This document shows, piece after piece, positions 41,094 to 50,592 of a DNA stretch of 64,000 nucleotides (position 1 is the stretch's first letter; each line of letters starts with the position of its first letter). The DNA comes from Enterobacter sp. kpr-6 (GTDB lineage Bacteria; Pseudomonadota; Gammaproteobacteria; Enterobacterales; Enterobacteriaceae), in assembly GCF_900116015.1 (NCBI RefSeq), contig NZ_FOYH01000009.1:1-64000 (forward strand), written 5' to 3'. The notes under the pieces were generated by a model, which was given only the letters and a program-made list of their open reading frames with translations, ran no database searches and was not told the DNA's origin. The position numbers were made by a program, and so were the translations under genes.

Positions 41094-42401
41094 GTGAAAA
41101 AAACATTTAAATATTCATTGGTTACTCTGGCAGTCTCCTTATTTGTGGCAAATCAGGCGACAGCCGCTAATACCTGGGCAGAAGCACGCAGTGACGCGAT
41201 GGGGGGAACAGGTGTTGCGTCAGGCAGTTACGGCAGCGGGGCGTTAATCAACCCGGCATTACTGGCAAAAGCGAAACCTGACGATAATGTCACGGTGATC
41301 CTGCCAGCCGTGGGTGCGCAAATTACCGATAAAGACAATTTGCAGGATGAAATTGACGAGATTAACGACAAAGTTGATTACTACAGTGATGTTGTTGATA
41401 CGCTGACGCTGACTGATGTTCTACTAAATCCAGGCAATGTCATCGGGCAGTTCCAGAATGCAGCAGGCGATCTGGCGGATGAACTGGAATTCCTCGACGG
41501 AAAAACGGCGCGAGCCAATGCCGCAGCGGGTATCACCGTCGCTATTCCTAACGATGTGCTCTCAGTCGCCTTCGTGACCAAGGCACACGCGCATGCTCGT
41601 GTAAGTTCTGATATTGACCAGCAGGATATTGAATTCTTACGTGGCATCGAAGCGAATCCGCTTCCTACCGCCGTTGCTGCCGCTTTATCACCTGATGCCG
41701 GGGATTTCCTCAAGCGTAATCTGAACTCCACCGCCTCTGGCCGCGCGGCGATTGTTTCCGATTACGGTATCGCCGTAGCTCGTCAGTTCCAGATTGGCGA
41801 GGTTCCGGTTTCTGTCGGCGTCACGCCGAAGTTCCAGAAAACCTGGGTCTACAACTACACCACGTCCATTTACGACTACGACAGCGATGATTTCAAAAGC
41901 AGCCGCTACCGTACCGACGATAACGGTTTCAACGTTGATGCCGGTATCGCCGCTGACTTCGGTGAAAACTGGACGGTGGGCCTGAGCGGGCAGAACCTGA
42001 TTTCCCGTGATATCGACACGAAAGATATTCTCGTCGAAAACGGGCGTACCGGTGAAGTACGAAACTACAAAGATACCTACCAGATTAGCCCGGTGGTCAC
42101 TGCGGGCGTCGCCTGGCATAACGACCTGGTGACGGTCAGCGCCGATGGCGACCTGACAGAAACCAAAGGCTTTAAAAGCGAAGAAAACTCGCAGTACGTG
42201 GGCGTCGGTGCCGAAGTGCGTCCGCTCGACTGGCTGGCGGTGCGTGCCGGTTACCGTGCGGACGTGAAAGACAACGACAGCAACGTCTTTACCGGCGGTG
42301 TCGGTTTTGCCGCCTTCGAACGCGCCCGTCTCGATCTGACTGGTCTCGTCGGTGAAGACGAAACCTGGGGCGCAGGCGTGCAGTTAAGCATGACGTTCTA
42401 A
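41094..42401 (+). CDS. TraF-like outer-membrane beta-barrel protein
   Basis: Exported protein of 435 residues: signal peptide [24 protein letters not shown], then a chain resembling the TraF_2 family (PF13729), often labelled conjugal transfer protein Tra[29 protein letters not shown] is typical of FadL-like barrels, and the C-terminus [20 protein letters not shown] ... [10 protein letters not shown] with terminal Phe suggests an outer-membrane barrel. Residues 70-130 are acidic and coiled-coil-like. No conjugation genes are nearby, so the plasmid-derived name is misleading. The start is GTG at 41094 without a strong ribosome binding site. A terminator follows. It is not in this place in E. 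coli. Confidence 0.82.
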   Translation: MKKTFKYSLVTLAVSLFVANQATAANTWAEARSDAMGGTGVASGSYGSGALINPALLAKAKPDDNVTVILPAVGAQITDKDNLQDEIDEINDKVDYYSDVVDTLTLTDVLLNPGNVIGQFQNAAGDLADELEFLDGKTARANAAAGITVAIPNDVLSVAFVTKAHAHARVSSDIDQQDIEFLRGIEANPLPTAVAAALSPDAGDFLKRNLNSTASGRAAIVSDYGIAVARQFQIGEVPVSVGVTPKFQKTWVYNYTTSIYDYDSDDFKSSRYRTDDNGFNVDAGIAADFGENWTVGLSGQNLISRDIDTKDILVENGRTGEVRNYKDTYQISPVVTAGVAWHNDLVTVSADGDLTETKGFKSEENSQYVGVGAEVRPLDWLAVRAGYRADVKDNDSNVFTGGVGFAAFERARLDLTGLVGEDETWGAGVQLSMTF

Positions 42402-42407
42402 GCCATA

Positions 42408-42441
42408 GCTGGCCGGAGGTAACGCTTTCGGCCAGCGTTTT
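42408..42441 (+). terminator. terminator after the TraF-like gene
   Basis: GCTGGCCG / CGGCCAGC with a 13-base loop, followed by GTTTTT. Confidence 0.82.
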
Positions 42442-42499
42442 TGTGCCTCTGAAAAATGAGTGTGCTATAGTTACGCCCCTTTTTCACTTTGATGCAAAA

Positions 42500-43507
42500 A
42501 TGTACGCTATGTCACCAGTCACTCCGTCCTCTGAATTTGCTGCCCACCGCTTCTCTATCGCTCCCATGCTCGACTGGACGGACAGACATTGCCGCTATTT
42601 CTTGCGTTTGCTGTCGCGTGAAACTCTGCTCTATACCGAGATGGTGACGACCGGGGCGATTATTCATGGCAAAGGCGACTATCTGGCGTACAGCGAAGAA
42701 GAACATCCGGTGGCGCTGCAACTGGGCGGCAGCGACCCGCAGCAGCTTGCGCAGTGCGCGAAGCTCGCTGAAGCGCGCGGCTATGATGAAATCAACCTCA
42801 ACGTGGGGTGTCCGTCTGATCGCGTGCAGAACGGTATGTTCGGGGCCTGCCTGATGGGTAACGCGCAACTGGTGGCGGACTGCGTGAAAGCGATGCGCGA
42901 TGTGGTGTCGATTCCGGTCACGGTTAAAACGCGGATTGGCATTGACGATCAGGACAGCTATGAATTCCTCTGTGATTTTATCAACACGGTATCCGGTAAA
43001 GGCGAATGCGGCACTTTCATCATTCATGCCCGCAAAGCCTGGCTGTCGGGTTTAAGCCCGAAAGAAAACCGTGAAATTCCGCCGCTGGATTATCCGCGCG
43101 TCTACCAGCTCAAACGGGATTTCCCGCATCTCACGATGTCCATTAACGGCGGCATCAAAACCCTCGCCGATGCTAAAGCGCATCTGGAGCATATGGACGG
43201 TGTGATGGTGGGCCGCGAGGCGTATCAGAATCCGGGCATTCTCGCCTCCGTGGACCGGGAAATCTTTGGCCTTGATACCCCGGACGCCGATCCGGTGGCG
43301 GTGGTGCGTGCCATGTATCCGTATATAGAACGCGAACTGAGCAACGGCGCATACCTGGGGCATATCACGCGGCATATGCTTGGCCTGTTCCAGGGGATCC
43401 CCGGCGCGCGTCAGTGGCGTCGCTACCTCAGCGAAAATGCGCATAAAGCGGGTGCCGATCTCAACGTCGTCGAACACGCCTTAAAGCTGGTGGCAGATAA
43501 GCGCTAA
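42500..43507 (+). CDS. dusA: tRNA-dihydrouridine(20/20a) synthase
   Basis: FMN-dependent reduction of uridines 20 and 20a in the tRNA D-loop. About 335 residues from ATG 42500 (ATG 42509 is an alternative; neither has a good Shine-Dalgarno site). TIM barrel with [21 protein letters not shown] at the N-terminus, catalytic Cys in the [11 protein letters not shown] segment, [11 protein letters not shown], and the FMN-phosphate loop INGGIK / [10 protein letters not shown]. An extended -10 element TGCTATAGT (42463-42471) gives a short leader. The 5' end of dusA is a common attachment site for genomic islands; here it is intact and unoccupied. Confidence 0.95.
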   Translation: MYAMSPVTPSSEFAAHRFSIAPMLDWTDRHCRYFLRLLSRETLLYTEMVTTGAIIHGKGDYLAYSEEEHPVALQLGGSDPQQLAQCAKLAEARGYDEINLNVGCPSDRVQNGMFGACLMGNAQLVADCVKAMRDVVSIPVTVKTRIGIDDQDSYEFLCDFINTVSGKGECGTFIIHARKAWLSGLSPKENREIPPLDYPRVYQLKRDFPHLTMSINGGIKTLADAKAHLEHMDGVMVGREAYQNPGILASVDREIFGLDTPDADPVAVVRAMYPYIERELSNGAYLGHITRHMLGLFQGIPGARQWRRYLSENAHKAGADLNVVEHALKLVADKR

Positions 43508-43536
43508 AGTTCGCTAAAAACTGGTCAAATTCACCA

Positions 43537-43565
43537 CGCCGCGCTTAAACCAGCGCGGCGTTTTT
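43537..43565 (+). terminator. dusA terminator
   Basis: CGCCGCGCT-TAAACC-AGCGCGGCG, 9-bp GC-rich stem followed by TTTTT. Confidence 0.93.
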
Positions 43566-43588
43566 ATTGCCTGTCAATCACTTACGAC

Positions 43589-43604
43589 TGGCATGATTCT
43601 TGTA
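43589..43604 (+). promoter_or_regulatory. sigma-54 promoter of pspG
   Basis: TGGCATG-ATTC-TTGTA fits the -24/-12 consensus TGGCACG-n4-TTGCA with two mismatches and exact spacing. In E. coli pspG is transcribed by sigma-54 with the PspF activator. Confidence 0.8.
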
Positions 43605-43651
43605 TTCATCCTGATAAAGACGTGCGGATTAATTACTTTTGGGAGAGAGCC

Positions 43652-43894
43652 ATGCTGGAATTACTGTTTGTGGTGGGATTTTTCGTGATGCTGATGGTCA
43701 CAGGCATTTCGCTGCTGGGGATTATCGCGGCACTGGTGGTGGCGACGGCATTAATGTTCGTCGGCGGGCTGTTTGCGCTGATGATTAAACTACTGCCCTG
43801 GTTACTGTTAGCGGTAGCCATTGTGTGGGTGATCCGGGCGGTCAAAACGCCAAAAGTCCCGCAGTATCAGCGTAATAAGCGCTGGCGTTATTAA
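43652..43894 (+). CDS. pspG: phage shock protein G
   Basis: Inner-membrane protein of 80 residues with two or three hydrophobic segments and a basic tail (KTPKVPQYQRNKRWRY). Member of the Psp envelope-stress regulon although unlinked to pspABCDE. The ATG at 43652 has GGGAGAG upstream; an in-frame extension by ten codons is not conserved. The sigma-54 promoter 50 bases before it supports the assignment. Confidence 0.95.
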   Translation: MLELLFVVGFFVMLMVTGISLLGIIAALVVATALMFVGGLFALMIKLLPWLLLAVAIVWVIRAVKTPKVPQYQRNKRWRY

Positions 43895-43900
43895 TGTAAT

Positions 43901-43922
43901 GCGGGGTTGATCACAACCTCGC
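43901..43922 (+). terminator. pspG hairpin
   Basis: GCGGGGTTG-ATCA-CAACCTCGC, nine pairs including one G-U, followed by ACATTTTCC. Weak terminator just after pspG. Confidence 0.6.
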
Positions 43923-44029
43923 ACATTTTCCTGGCGCGTTTTTGGAAACCGCATAGGCTTTAGATAACAAATCTGTCACTATTGCGCGGCTATCAAATTC
44001 ATCGAGCTGTACCCTACATACAGCCGAAC

Positions 44030-44065
44030 TAAAAAAAGAAAGGGCCTCCCGTTAACGGAGGCCCT
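44030..44065 (-). terminator. qor terminator
   Basis: On the minus strand AGGGCCTCC / GGAGGCCCT with a loop around GTTAAC, followed by CTTTCTTTTTTT. It is seven bases after the qor stop. Confidence 0.9.
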
Positions 44066-44071
44066 AATTCT

Positions 44072-45055
44072 TTAGGGAATAAGCAAGCTCGACCCTTGCG
44101 TGGCGCGGCTTTCCAGCACTTCATGCGCACGTTGCGCGTCCGCCAGCGCAAACTTCTGATCCTCTGCCACATCCACCTTAATTACGCCGCTGGCGATCAG
44201 CGAAAACAGCTCATTGCTGGCTTCTTCTAATTCTTCGCGGTTGGTGATGTAACCCTGTAAAGAAGGCCGGGTGGCGTACAGCGAGCCTTTCTGATTCAGA
44301 ATACCTAAATTCACGCCGGTGACCGGACCGGACGCGTTGCCGAAGCTCACCATCAGGCCATGACGTTGCAGGCAGTCCAGCGACGCTTCCCAGGTGTCTT
44401 TGCCCACGGAGTCATACACCACGCGGACTTTTTTACCGCCGGTGATCTCTTTGACCCGCTCAGAAATGCTCTCCTCGCGATAGTTAATCACCTGCCAGGC
44501 CCCTGCCTGCAATGCGCGCTGTGCTTTTTGCGCGCTGCCGACCGTGCCGATAAGTTTCGCACCTAACGCTTTTGACCACTGGCAGGCGATAAGCCCGACG
44601 CCACCGGCGGCCGCATGGAATAAGAAAGGTTCGTCAGGTTTAATTTCATAGGTTTTGCGCAGCAGGTAAAACACCGTCAGCCCTTTCAGAAAGGAGGCGG
44701 CGGCCTGCTCAAAGGAGATCGCGTTCGGCAGGATGGCGGCTTTATCGGCAGGCACATTGTGCACAGAACTGTAAGCGCCCAGAGCCGACTGCGCATACAC
44801 CACGCGGTCGCCCGCTTTTATGTGCGTAACGCCTTTGCCCACTTTGCTGACCACGCCTGCCGCCTCGGTGCCCAGTCCGCTCGGCATGGACGGTGGCGGG
44901 TAGAGTCCGCTGCGAATATAGGTATCGATGTAGTTGATCCCAATCGCTTTGTTCTCCACCTGGATTTCATTTTCCGCAGGATCGGTGGGGGTAAACTCCA
45001 CCGCCTTTAAAACTTCAGGACCACCGTGCTTGTGAAATTCGATTCGCGTTGCCAT
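44072..45055 (-). CDS. qorA: NADPH:quinone oxidoreductase QorA
   Basis: Zinc-independent medium-chain reductase of the zeta-crystallin type, 327 residues as in E. coli. Starts MATRIEFHKHGGPEVL with AGGAGGA upstream; an in-frame extension of 47 codons overlapping the dnaB 5' end is not a real N-terminus. NADPH-binding Rossmann motif AAAGGVGLIACQWSKALGAKLIGTVGS (about 145-170). Reduces quinones with NADPH. It is divergent from dnaB with 63 bases between start codons. Confidence 0.95.
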   Translation of the reverse strand: MATRIEFHKHGGPEVLKAVEFTPTDPAENEIQVENKAIGINYIDTYIRSGLYPPPSMPSGLGTEAAGVVSKVGKGVTHIKAGDRVVYAQSALGAYSSVHNVPADKAAILPNAISFEQAAASFLKGLTVFYLLRKTYEIKPDEPFLFHAAAGGVGLIACQWSKALGAKLIGTVGSAQKAQRALQAGAWQVINYREESISERVKEITGGKKVRVVYDSVGKDTWEASLDCLQRHGLMVSFGNASGPVTGVNLGILNQKGSLYATRPSLQGYITNREELEEASNELFSLIASGVIKVDVAEDQKFALADAQRAHEVLESRATQGSSLLIP

Positions 45056-45118
45056 GCTTCCTCCTGAACTCTGTGATAATCTTTCGACCCACTCATCATC
45101 TCGGTAACTCCATTCACT

Positions 45119-46525
45119 ATGGCAGGAAATAAACCCTTCAACAAACAGACTGAACCTCGCGACTTCCAGGTCGAAGGGATGAAAGTCCCCCCGCACTCGA
45201 TTGAAGCGGAACAGTCGGTGTTGGGCGGTTTAATGCTGGATAACGAACGCTGGGACGACGTTGCAGAACGCGTCGTGGCGGAAGATTTCTACACCCGTCC
45301 GCACCGTCATATTTTTACAGAGATGCACCGTCTTCAGGAGATGAGTAAACCCATCGACCTGATCACGCTGGCGGAATCGCTGGAACAGCAAGGCCAGCTC
45401 GACAGCGTTGGCGGCTTTGCGTATCTGGCAGAATTATCGAAAAACACGCCAAGTGCGGCGAACATCAGCGCTTATGCCGACATCGTGCGTGAACGCGCGG
45501 TAGTGCGTGAGATGATCTCAGTGGCGAATGAAATCGCCACCGCCGGTTTTGATCCGCAGGGGCGCAGCAGCGAAGATCTGCTCGACCTCGCCGAGTCGCG
45601 GGTTTTCCAGATTGCTGAAAACCGCGCCAATAAAGACGAAGGGCCGAAAAGCATCGACCAGATCCTTGAGGCGACCGTCGCGCGTATCGAACAGCTTTTC
45701 CAGCATCCGCACGACGGCGTAACGGGCGTCGATACCGGCTATCAGGATCTGAATAAAAAAACCGCAGGGCTGCAACGCTCGGATTTGATCATCGTCGCGG
45801 CACGTCCGTCGATGGGTAAAACCACATTTGCGATGAACCTCTGCGAAAACGCGGCGATGTTGCAGGAAAAACCGGTGCTGATTTTCAGTCTGGAGATGCC
45901 CGCCGAACAGATCATGATGCGTATGCTGGCGTCGCTGTCGCGCGTCGATCAGACCCGCATCCGTACCGGGCAACTGGACGACGAGGACTGGGCGCGTATT
46001 TCCGGCACCATGGGCATTCTGCTTGAAAAGCGCAACATGTACATCGATGACTCCTCCGGCCTGACGCCGACGGAAGTGCGCTCCCGCGCGCGCCGCATTT
46101 TCCGCGAGCACGACGGCCTGAGCATGATCATGATCGACTACCTGCAACTGATGCGCGTGCCGTCGCTCTCCGATAACCGAACGCTGGAAATCGCAGAGAT
46201 CTCCCGCTCGCTGAAAGCGCTGGCGAAAGAGCTTCAGGTGCCGGTGGTGGCGCTGTCGCAGCTTAACCGCTCGCTGGAACAACGCGCCGATAAACGCCCG
46301 GTCAACTCCGACCTGCGTGAATCCGGCTCCATCGAGCAGGATGCCGACTTAATCATGTTCATCTACCGTGATGAGGTTTATCACGAGAACAGCGATCTGA
46401 AAGGCATTGCGGAAATCATTATTGGTAAGCAGCGTAACGGCCCGATCGGTACGGTACGCCTGACGTTTAACGGGCAATGGTCGCGCTTTGATAATTACGC
46501 GGGACCACAATATGACGACGAGTAA
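45119..46525 (+). CDS. dnaB: replicative DNA helicase DnaB
   Basis: Hexameric 5'-3' helicase that drives the replication fork and recruits primase. It is 468 residues (E. coli 471; the N-terminal tail is slightly shorter). N-terminal helical domain to about 170, then the RecA-like motor: Walker A ARPSMGKTTFAMN, Walker B SMIMIDYLQLMR, arginine-finger/DNA-binding region ALSQLNRSLEQRADKRPVNSDLRESGSIEQDADLIMFIYRDE. No intein. Divergent from qorA. Confidence 0.98.
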   Translation: MAGNKPFNKQTEPRDFQVEGMKVPPHSIEAEQSVLGGLMLDNERWDDVAERVVAEDFYTRPHRHIFTEMHRLQEMSKPIDLITLAESLEQQGQLDSVGGFAYLAELSKNTPSAANISAYADIVRERAVVREMISVANEIATAGFDPQGRSSEDLLDLAESRVFQIAENRANKDEGPKSIDQILEATVARIEQLFQHPHDGVTGVDTGYQDLNKKTAGLQRSDLIIVAARPSMGKTTFAMNLCENAAMLQEKPVLIFSLEMPAEQIMMRMLASLSRVDQTRIRTGQLDDEDWARISGTMGILLEKRNMYIDDSSGLTPTEVRSRARRIFREHDGLSMIMIDYLQLMRVPSLSDNRTLEIAEISRSLKALAKELQVPVVALSQLNRSLEQRADKRPVNSDLRESGSIEQDADLIMFIYRDEVYHENSDLKGIAEIIIGKQRNGPIGTVRLTFNGQWSRFDNYAGPQYDDE

Positions 46526-46531
46526 ATCCCC

Positions 46532-46644
46532 GTCATCCTTCGCGCCGCAGGTGCGTTGACTACGCCCGTTCACCCCGGTCACTTAGTTCACTAAGCTCCC
46601 GGGGATTCACGGACTTGTCGCCTTCCTGCAACACGAATGATTTA
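46532..46644. repeat. 113-bp palindromic repeat between dnaB and alr
   Basis: Imperfect palindrome. The centre is CCCCGGTCACTTAG-TTCA-CTAAGCTCCCGGGG with 11 of 14 arm positions pairing. Outer arms start GTCATCCTTCGCGCCGCAG and end CTGCAACACGAATGATTTA. It lies between dnaB and the alr ribosome binding site, in the transcribed spacer. From memory similar sequences are widespread in Enterobacter and Klebsiella intergenic regions; I cannot give the family name with certainty. Confidence 0.75.
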
Positions 46645-46669
46645 GGGGATTCTTAACTAAGGAAATTTA

Positions 46670-47749
46670 ATGCAAGCGGCAACTGTTGTGATTAACCGCC
46701 GCGCTCTGCGACACAATCTGCAACGTCTGCGCGAACTGGCTCCTGCCAGCCGCCTGGTGGCAGTCGTGAAAGCGAACGCTTACGGACACGGTCTTCTGGA
46801 GACCGCGCGAACGCTCCCTGATGCCGACGCGTTTGGCGTCGCCCGTCTCGAAGAGGCCCTCCGCCTGCGTGCCGGGGGCATCACTCAGCCGGTTTTGCTG
46901 CTTGAAGGCTTTTTTGACGCCAGCGATCTGCCGACGATTGCCGCAGAGCATCTGCATACCGCCGTGCACAATAATGAACAGCTTGAAGCCCTTGAAGCCG
47001 CGGAACTCAGCGAACCGGTGACGGTGTGGATGAAGCTCGACACCGGTATGCACCGCCTCGGCGTGCGCCCGGAAGAGGCGAATGCGTTTTACCAGCGCCT
47101 GTCTGCCTGCAAAAACGTGCGCCAGCCGGTCAATATCGTCAGCCATTTTGCCCGCGCGGATGAACCTGAATGCGGAGCCACCGAGCGCCAGCTTGATATC
47201 TTCAACAGCTTTTGCGAAGGCAAACCCGGCCAGCGTTCCATCGCCGCGTCCGGAGGCATTCTGTTGTGGCCGCAGGCGCATTTCGACTGGGTACGACCGG
47301 GCATTATCCTTTACGGCGTTTCCCCACTGGATCAGAAACCCTGGGGCGCGGATTTCGGTTTCCAGCCGGTGATGTCGCTGACGTCGAATCTTATCGCCGT
47401 GCGCGAGCACAAAGCAGGGGAACCGGTCGGCTACGGCGGTACCTGGATCAGCGAACGCGACACCCGCCTCGGCGTGGTGGCGATGGGTTACGGCGACGGC
47501 TACCCGCGTGTGGCTCCGTCCGGTACGCCCGTGCTGGTGAACGGCCGCGAAGTGCCGATTGTCGGGCGGGTGGCGATGGACATGATCTGCGTCGATTTAG
47601 GCCCGTTGGCAGAGGACAAAGCGGGTGACCCGGTGATCCTCTGGGGTGAAGGCTTACCTGTAGAGCGAATCGCTCAGGCGACAAATGTAAGTGCTTACGA
47701 ACTTATTACCCGTCTGACGTCCAGGGTGGCGATGAAATACGTGGAGTGA
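46670..47749 (+). CDS. alr: alanine racemase, biosynthetic
   Basis: PLP enzyme that makes D-alanine for peptidoglycan. It is 359 residues, the E. coli Alr length. PLP-binding Lys34 in [12 protein letters not shown]; second catalytic Tyr in [26 protein letters not shown] in the C-terminal beta domain. AAGGAA lies before the ATG. Context (dnaB-alr-tyrB) marks this as alr rather than dadX. Confidence 0.97.
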   Translation: MQAATVVINRRALRHNLQRLRELAPASRLVAVVKANAYGHGLLETARTLPDADAFGVARLEEALRLRAGGITQPVLLLEGFFDASDLPTIAAEHLHTAVHNNEQLEALEAAELSEPVTVWMKLDTGMHRLGVRPEEANAFYQRLSACKNVRQPVNIVSHFARADEPECGATERQLDIFNSFCEGKPGQRSIAASGGILLWPQAHFDWVRPGIILYGVSPLDQKPWGADFGFQPVMSLTSNLIAVREHKAGEPVGYGGTWISERDTRLGVVAMGYGDGYPRVAPSGTPVLVNGREVPIVGRVAMDMICVDLGPLAEDKAGDPVILWGEGLPVERIAQATNVSAYELITRLTSRVAMKYVE

Positions 47750-47753
47750 GTTT

Positions 47754-47909
47754 CCCCTCACCCTAACCCTCTCCCAGTGGGAGAGGGGACAGAATGTGCA
47801 AGAACTCGATTTTCCCCTCACCCTAACCCTCTCCCAATGGGAGAGGGGACAGATCGAGTGCGGACTCGCTTTTCCCCCTCTCCCCAGGGGAGAGGGCCGG
47901 GGTGAGGGG
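47754..47909 (+). repeat. REP-like palindromic repeat, locus G (alr-tyrB)
   Basis: Forward-oriented with two TAA-type left units (each CCCCTCACCCTAACCCTCTCCC plus hairpin) in tandem, 65 bases apart, the spacer GGACAGATCGAGTGCGGACTC, and one right unit ending GGCCGGGGTGAGGGG. It starts four bases after the alr stop and ends 84 bases before tyrB, so the tyrB promoter must lie in or directly after it. Confidence 0.9.
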
Positions 47910-47993
47910 TCACCCTTCTGACCTTTCCCTCGATCTTCCCCCACTTCCGGTTTATTGTATTTCTCTCGCACCGTAAACCTGGAGAACCACCGC

Positions 47994-49187
47994 GTGTTTC
48001 AGAAAGTTGACGCCTATGCTGGCGACCCCATCCTTTCGCTGATGGAGCGTTTTAAAGAAGATCCCCGTAGCGACAAAGTGAACCTCAGCATTGGGCTGTA
48101 TTACAACGAGGACGGCATTATTCCTAAGCTCGCGGCCGTTGCCGAAGCGGAAGCGCGCCTCAATGCCCAGCCGCACGGTGCTTCACTTTATCTGCCGATG
48201 GAAGGTCTTAACCAGTACCGCAACACCATCGCACCGCTGCTGTTTGGGGCCGATCATCCGGTACTGACAGAAAAACGTGTGGCGACTATCCAGACGCTTG
48301 GCGGTTCCGGTGCGCTGAAAGTCGGGGCCGATTTCCTTAAACGTTACTTCCCGGATTCCGGCGTCTGGGTGAGCGATCCCACCTGGGAGAACCACGTCGC
48401 CATTTTCGAGGGCGCGGGTTTTAACGTGGAAACCTACCCGTGGTACGACGCTGACACTAACGGCGTGCGCTTTGATGCCTTCCTCGAAAAACTCAGTGCA
48501 CTGCCAGCGCAAAGCGTCGTGCTGCTGCATCCCTGCTGCCATAACCCGACCGGGGCCGATCTGACGCATGCGCAGTGGGATGCCACGGTAGAGGTGCTGA
48601 AAGCGCGTAACCTGATCCCGTTCCTCGACATCGCCTATCAGGGCTTTGGCGTGGGCATGGAAGACGACGCTTACGCTATCCGCGCGATTGCCAGCGCAGG
48701 CTTACCGGCGCTGGTCAGCAACTCGTTCTCTAAAATCTTCTCCCTGTACGGCGAGCGCGTGGGCGGGTTGTCGGTGGTCTGTGAAGATGCAGAGAGCGCC
48801 AGTCGCGTGCTCGGTCAGCTCAAAGCCACCGTGCGTCGCAACTACTCCAGCCCGCCAAACTTTGGCGCGCAACTGGTGGCGACGGTACTGGGTGATAATG
48901 CGCTCAAAGCCAGCTGGCTGGCCGAAGTGGAAGCGATGCGTGTGCGCATTCTGGCGATGCGTCAGGAGCTGGTCAACGTGCTGAAAGAGGCGATGCCGGG
49001 GCATAATTTTGATTATCTGCTCAAGCAGCGCGGCATGTTCAGCTACACCGGGTTGAGTGCCGCACAGGTAGAAAGACTGCGCGAAGAGTTCGGCGTTTAT
49101 CTGATTTCCAGCGGCCGTATGTGCGTGGCGGGGCTGAACAGCCGCAATGTGCACCGCGTGGCGCAGGCATTTGCTGCGGTTATGTGA
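47994..49187 (+). CDS. tyrB: aromatic amino acid aminotransferase
   Basis: PLP aminotransferase for the last step of Tyr, Phe and Leu synthesis. From the GTG at 47994 it is 397 residues, as in E. coli, starting (M)[16 protein letters not shown] lies at 47981-47984, and an in-frame ATG 13 codons upstream is not supported by homology. Class-I aminotransferase fold with PLP Lys in [16 protein letters not shown] and [10 protein letters not shown] see no TGTAAA-n6-TTTACA TyrR box in the 84 bases between the repeat and the start. Confidence 0.97.
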   Translation: MFQKVDAYAGDPILSLMERFKEDPRSDKVNLSIGLYYNEDGIIPKLAAVAEAEARLNAQPHGASLYLPMEGLNQYRNTIAPLLFGADHPVLTEKRVATIQTLGGSGALKVGADFLKRYFPDSGVWVSDPTWENHVAIFEGAGFNVETYPWYDADTNGVRFDAFLEKLSALPAQSVVLLHPCCHNPTGADLTHAQWDATVEVLKARNLIPFLDIAYQGFGVGMEDDAYAIRAIASAGLPALVSNSFSKIFSLYGERVGGLSVVCEDAESASRVLGQLKATVRRNYSSPPNFGAQLVATVLGDNALKASWLAEVEAMRVRILAMRQELVNVLKEAMPGHNFDYLLKQRGMFSYTGLSAAQVERLREEFGVYLISSGRMCVAGLNSRNVHRVAQAFAAVM

Positions 49188-49207
49188 GTACTTACTTGCA
49201 TGGGTTT

Positions 49208-49302
49208 CCCCTCACCCTAACCCTCTCCCACGGGGAGAGGGGACAGATCGCGTGCGGACCCGCCTTTCTCCCTCTCCATGAGGGAGAGGGCCGGGGTGAG
49301 GG
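49208..49302 (+). repeat. REP-like palindromic repeat, locus H (tyrB-aphA)
   Basis: The cleanest two-unit copy, 95 bases, forward orientation: CCCCTCACCCTAACCCTCTCCC hairpin, spacer GGACAGATCGCGTGCGGACCC, then CCCTCTCCATGAGGGAGAGGG ending GGCCGGGGTGAGGG. It defines the basic unit of the family. Confidence 0.92.
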
Positions 49303-49423
49303 TAATCCCGCTTTTCACATCAGAAAATTCTTCCTTTCCCCCGCCATGAACGTTAAGGTCAGATAACTTTTTGACCAACCGCTCATCTTCAAATGATAAC
49401 GAGCTGAAAATTTAGGGAAAAAT

Positions 49424-50137
49424 ATGCGCAAAATCACCGCTGGACTCAGCGCGTTCTGCTTGTTGTTTACACTCAACGGTTCTGTCACGGCCCACGCCTC
49501 TTCACCGTCTCCGCTGACACCCGGCACCAATGTGGCGAAGCTGGCAGAGCAGGCACCAATCCACTGGGTGTCTGTCGCGCAAATCGAAAACAGCCTGCTG
49601 GGACGTGCGCCAATGGCGGTAGGGTTTGATATTGATGACACCGTGCTGTTCTCCAGCCCCGGCTTCTGGCGCGGGAAAAAAACGTACTCACCCGACAGCG
49701 AAGCGTATCTGAAGAACCCGGAATTCTGGGAAAAAATGAACAACGGGTGGGATGAGTTCAGCATTCCAAAAGAGGTGGCCAGAGCGCTGATCGCCATGCA
49801 CGTGAAGCGCGGCGACACCATTTTCTTCATAACCGGTCGCAGCGAAACCAAAACCGAAACCGTTTCGAAAACGTTGCAGGACAATTTCCTGATCCCGGCC
49901 AGCAGCATGAACCTGGTGATTTTTGCCGGCGATCAGGAAGGGCAAAACAGCAAAACCCAGTGGCTGCAGGCGAAGCAAATCAAACTTTTCTACGGCGATT
50001 CGGATAACGACATCAGCGCGGCGAAAGATGTCGGCGTGCGCGGCATCCGCATTTTGCGCGCCTCCAACTCCACCTACCGTCCGCTGCCGGAAGCCGGAAA
50101 GTTTGGTGAAGAAGTAATCGTTAATTCCGAATATTAA
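49424..50137 (+). CDS. aphA: periplasmic class B acid phosphatase
   Basis: Non-specific periplasmic phosphatase/phosphotransferase of the HAD (DDDD) superfamily, 237 residues as in E. coli. Signal peptide [25 protein letters not shown]. Catalytic motif [14 protein letters not shown] (nucleophile Asp in DIDDT), motif II FITGRSE, motif [17 protein letters not shown]. It hydrolyses nucleotides outside the inner membrane. Single-gene unit with a terminator just after. Confidence 0.96.
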   Translation: MRKITAGLSAFCLLFTLNGSVTAHASSPSPLTPGTNVAKLAEQAPIHWVSVAQIENSLLGRAPMAVGFDIDDTVLFSSPGFWRGKKTYSPDSEAYLKNPEFWEKMNNGWDEFSIPKEVARALIAMHVKRGDTIFFITGRSETKTETVSKTLQDNFLIPASSMNLVIFAGDQEGQNSKTQWLQAKQIKLFYGDSDNDISAAKDVGVRGIRILRASNSTYRPLPEAGKFGEEVIVNSEY

Positions 50138-50144
50138 TCACGCC

Positions 50145-50173
50145 AACGGCAATCATAAAATTGCCGTTTTTTT
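50145..50173 (+). terminator. aphA terminator
   Basis: AACGGCAAT-CATAAA-ATTGCCGTT followed by five more Ts. Confidence 0.92.
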
Positions 50174-50237
50174 ACGCAAATCTGGCTGAATCCTGTCTCT
50201 TGTTGCACACTTAGAAAGATCTGACAAGGGGACAAAA

Positions 50238-50591
50238 ATGATCAATTCGGAACTGCTGCCTTACTGCATGGGCAAACCTGGCGCGGAACAGAGCGTGCAC
50301 AGCGACTGGAAAGCCACGCAAATTAAAGTCGCGGATGTGCTGTTTGCGATGGTACACGACGTGGAAAACCGACCTGCCGTTTCGCTGAAAACCAGCCCGG
50401 AACTGGCGGAATTACTGCGTAACGAGCATAGCGATGTGCGCCCCAGCGCGCGGCTTAATAAAGCCCACTGGAGCACCGTCTATCTGGATGGCTCGTTGCC
50501 GGACTCGCAGATTTACTATCTGGTGGACGCGTCGTATCAACTGGTGGTGAATTCGCTTCCCGAAGAGGCGCGAAAACAGTTGCCGCGCTGA
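50238..50591 (+). CDS. yjbR: MmcQ/YjbR family protein
   Basis: Small soluble protein of 117 residues in the MmcQ/YjbR family (CyaY-like fold, double-wing DNA-binding-like): LPYCMGKPGAEQSV, DVLFAMVHDVENRPAVSLKTSPELAELLR, LNKAHWSTVYLDGSLPDSQIYYLVDASYQLVV. Function is unproven. AAGGGGA precedes the ATG. Its stop codon is one base from the 3' end of the convergent hypothetical gene. E. coli yjbQ, normally before it, is absent. Confidence 0.93.
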   Translation: MINSELLPYCMGKPGAEQSVHSDWKATQIKVADVLFAMVHDVENRPAVSLKTSPELAELLRNEHSDVRPSARLNKAHWSTVYLDGSLPDSQIYYLVDASYQLVVNSLPEEARKQLPR

Positions 50592-50592
50592 T

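Noticed and set aside
41094-42401. Conjugation or plasmid origin implied by the TraF label
   Set aside because: No other transfer genes, integrase or att repeats nearby; the similarity is to a general outer-membrane family.
44925-45196. 47-residue N-terminal extension of QorA overlapping dnaB
   Set aside because: Antisense to the dnaB start, not conserved, while ATG 45055 has AGGAGGA and matches the family start.
47654-47971. Open frames running through the repeat arrays (also 61082-61306 and 63046-63321, minus strand)
   Set aside because: Their products are translations of the repeat (LTPALSLREREKGG-like) and are not genes.
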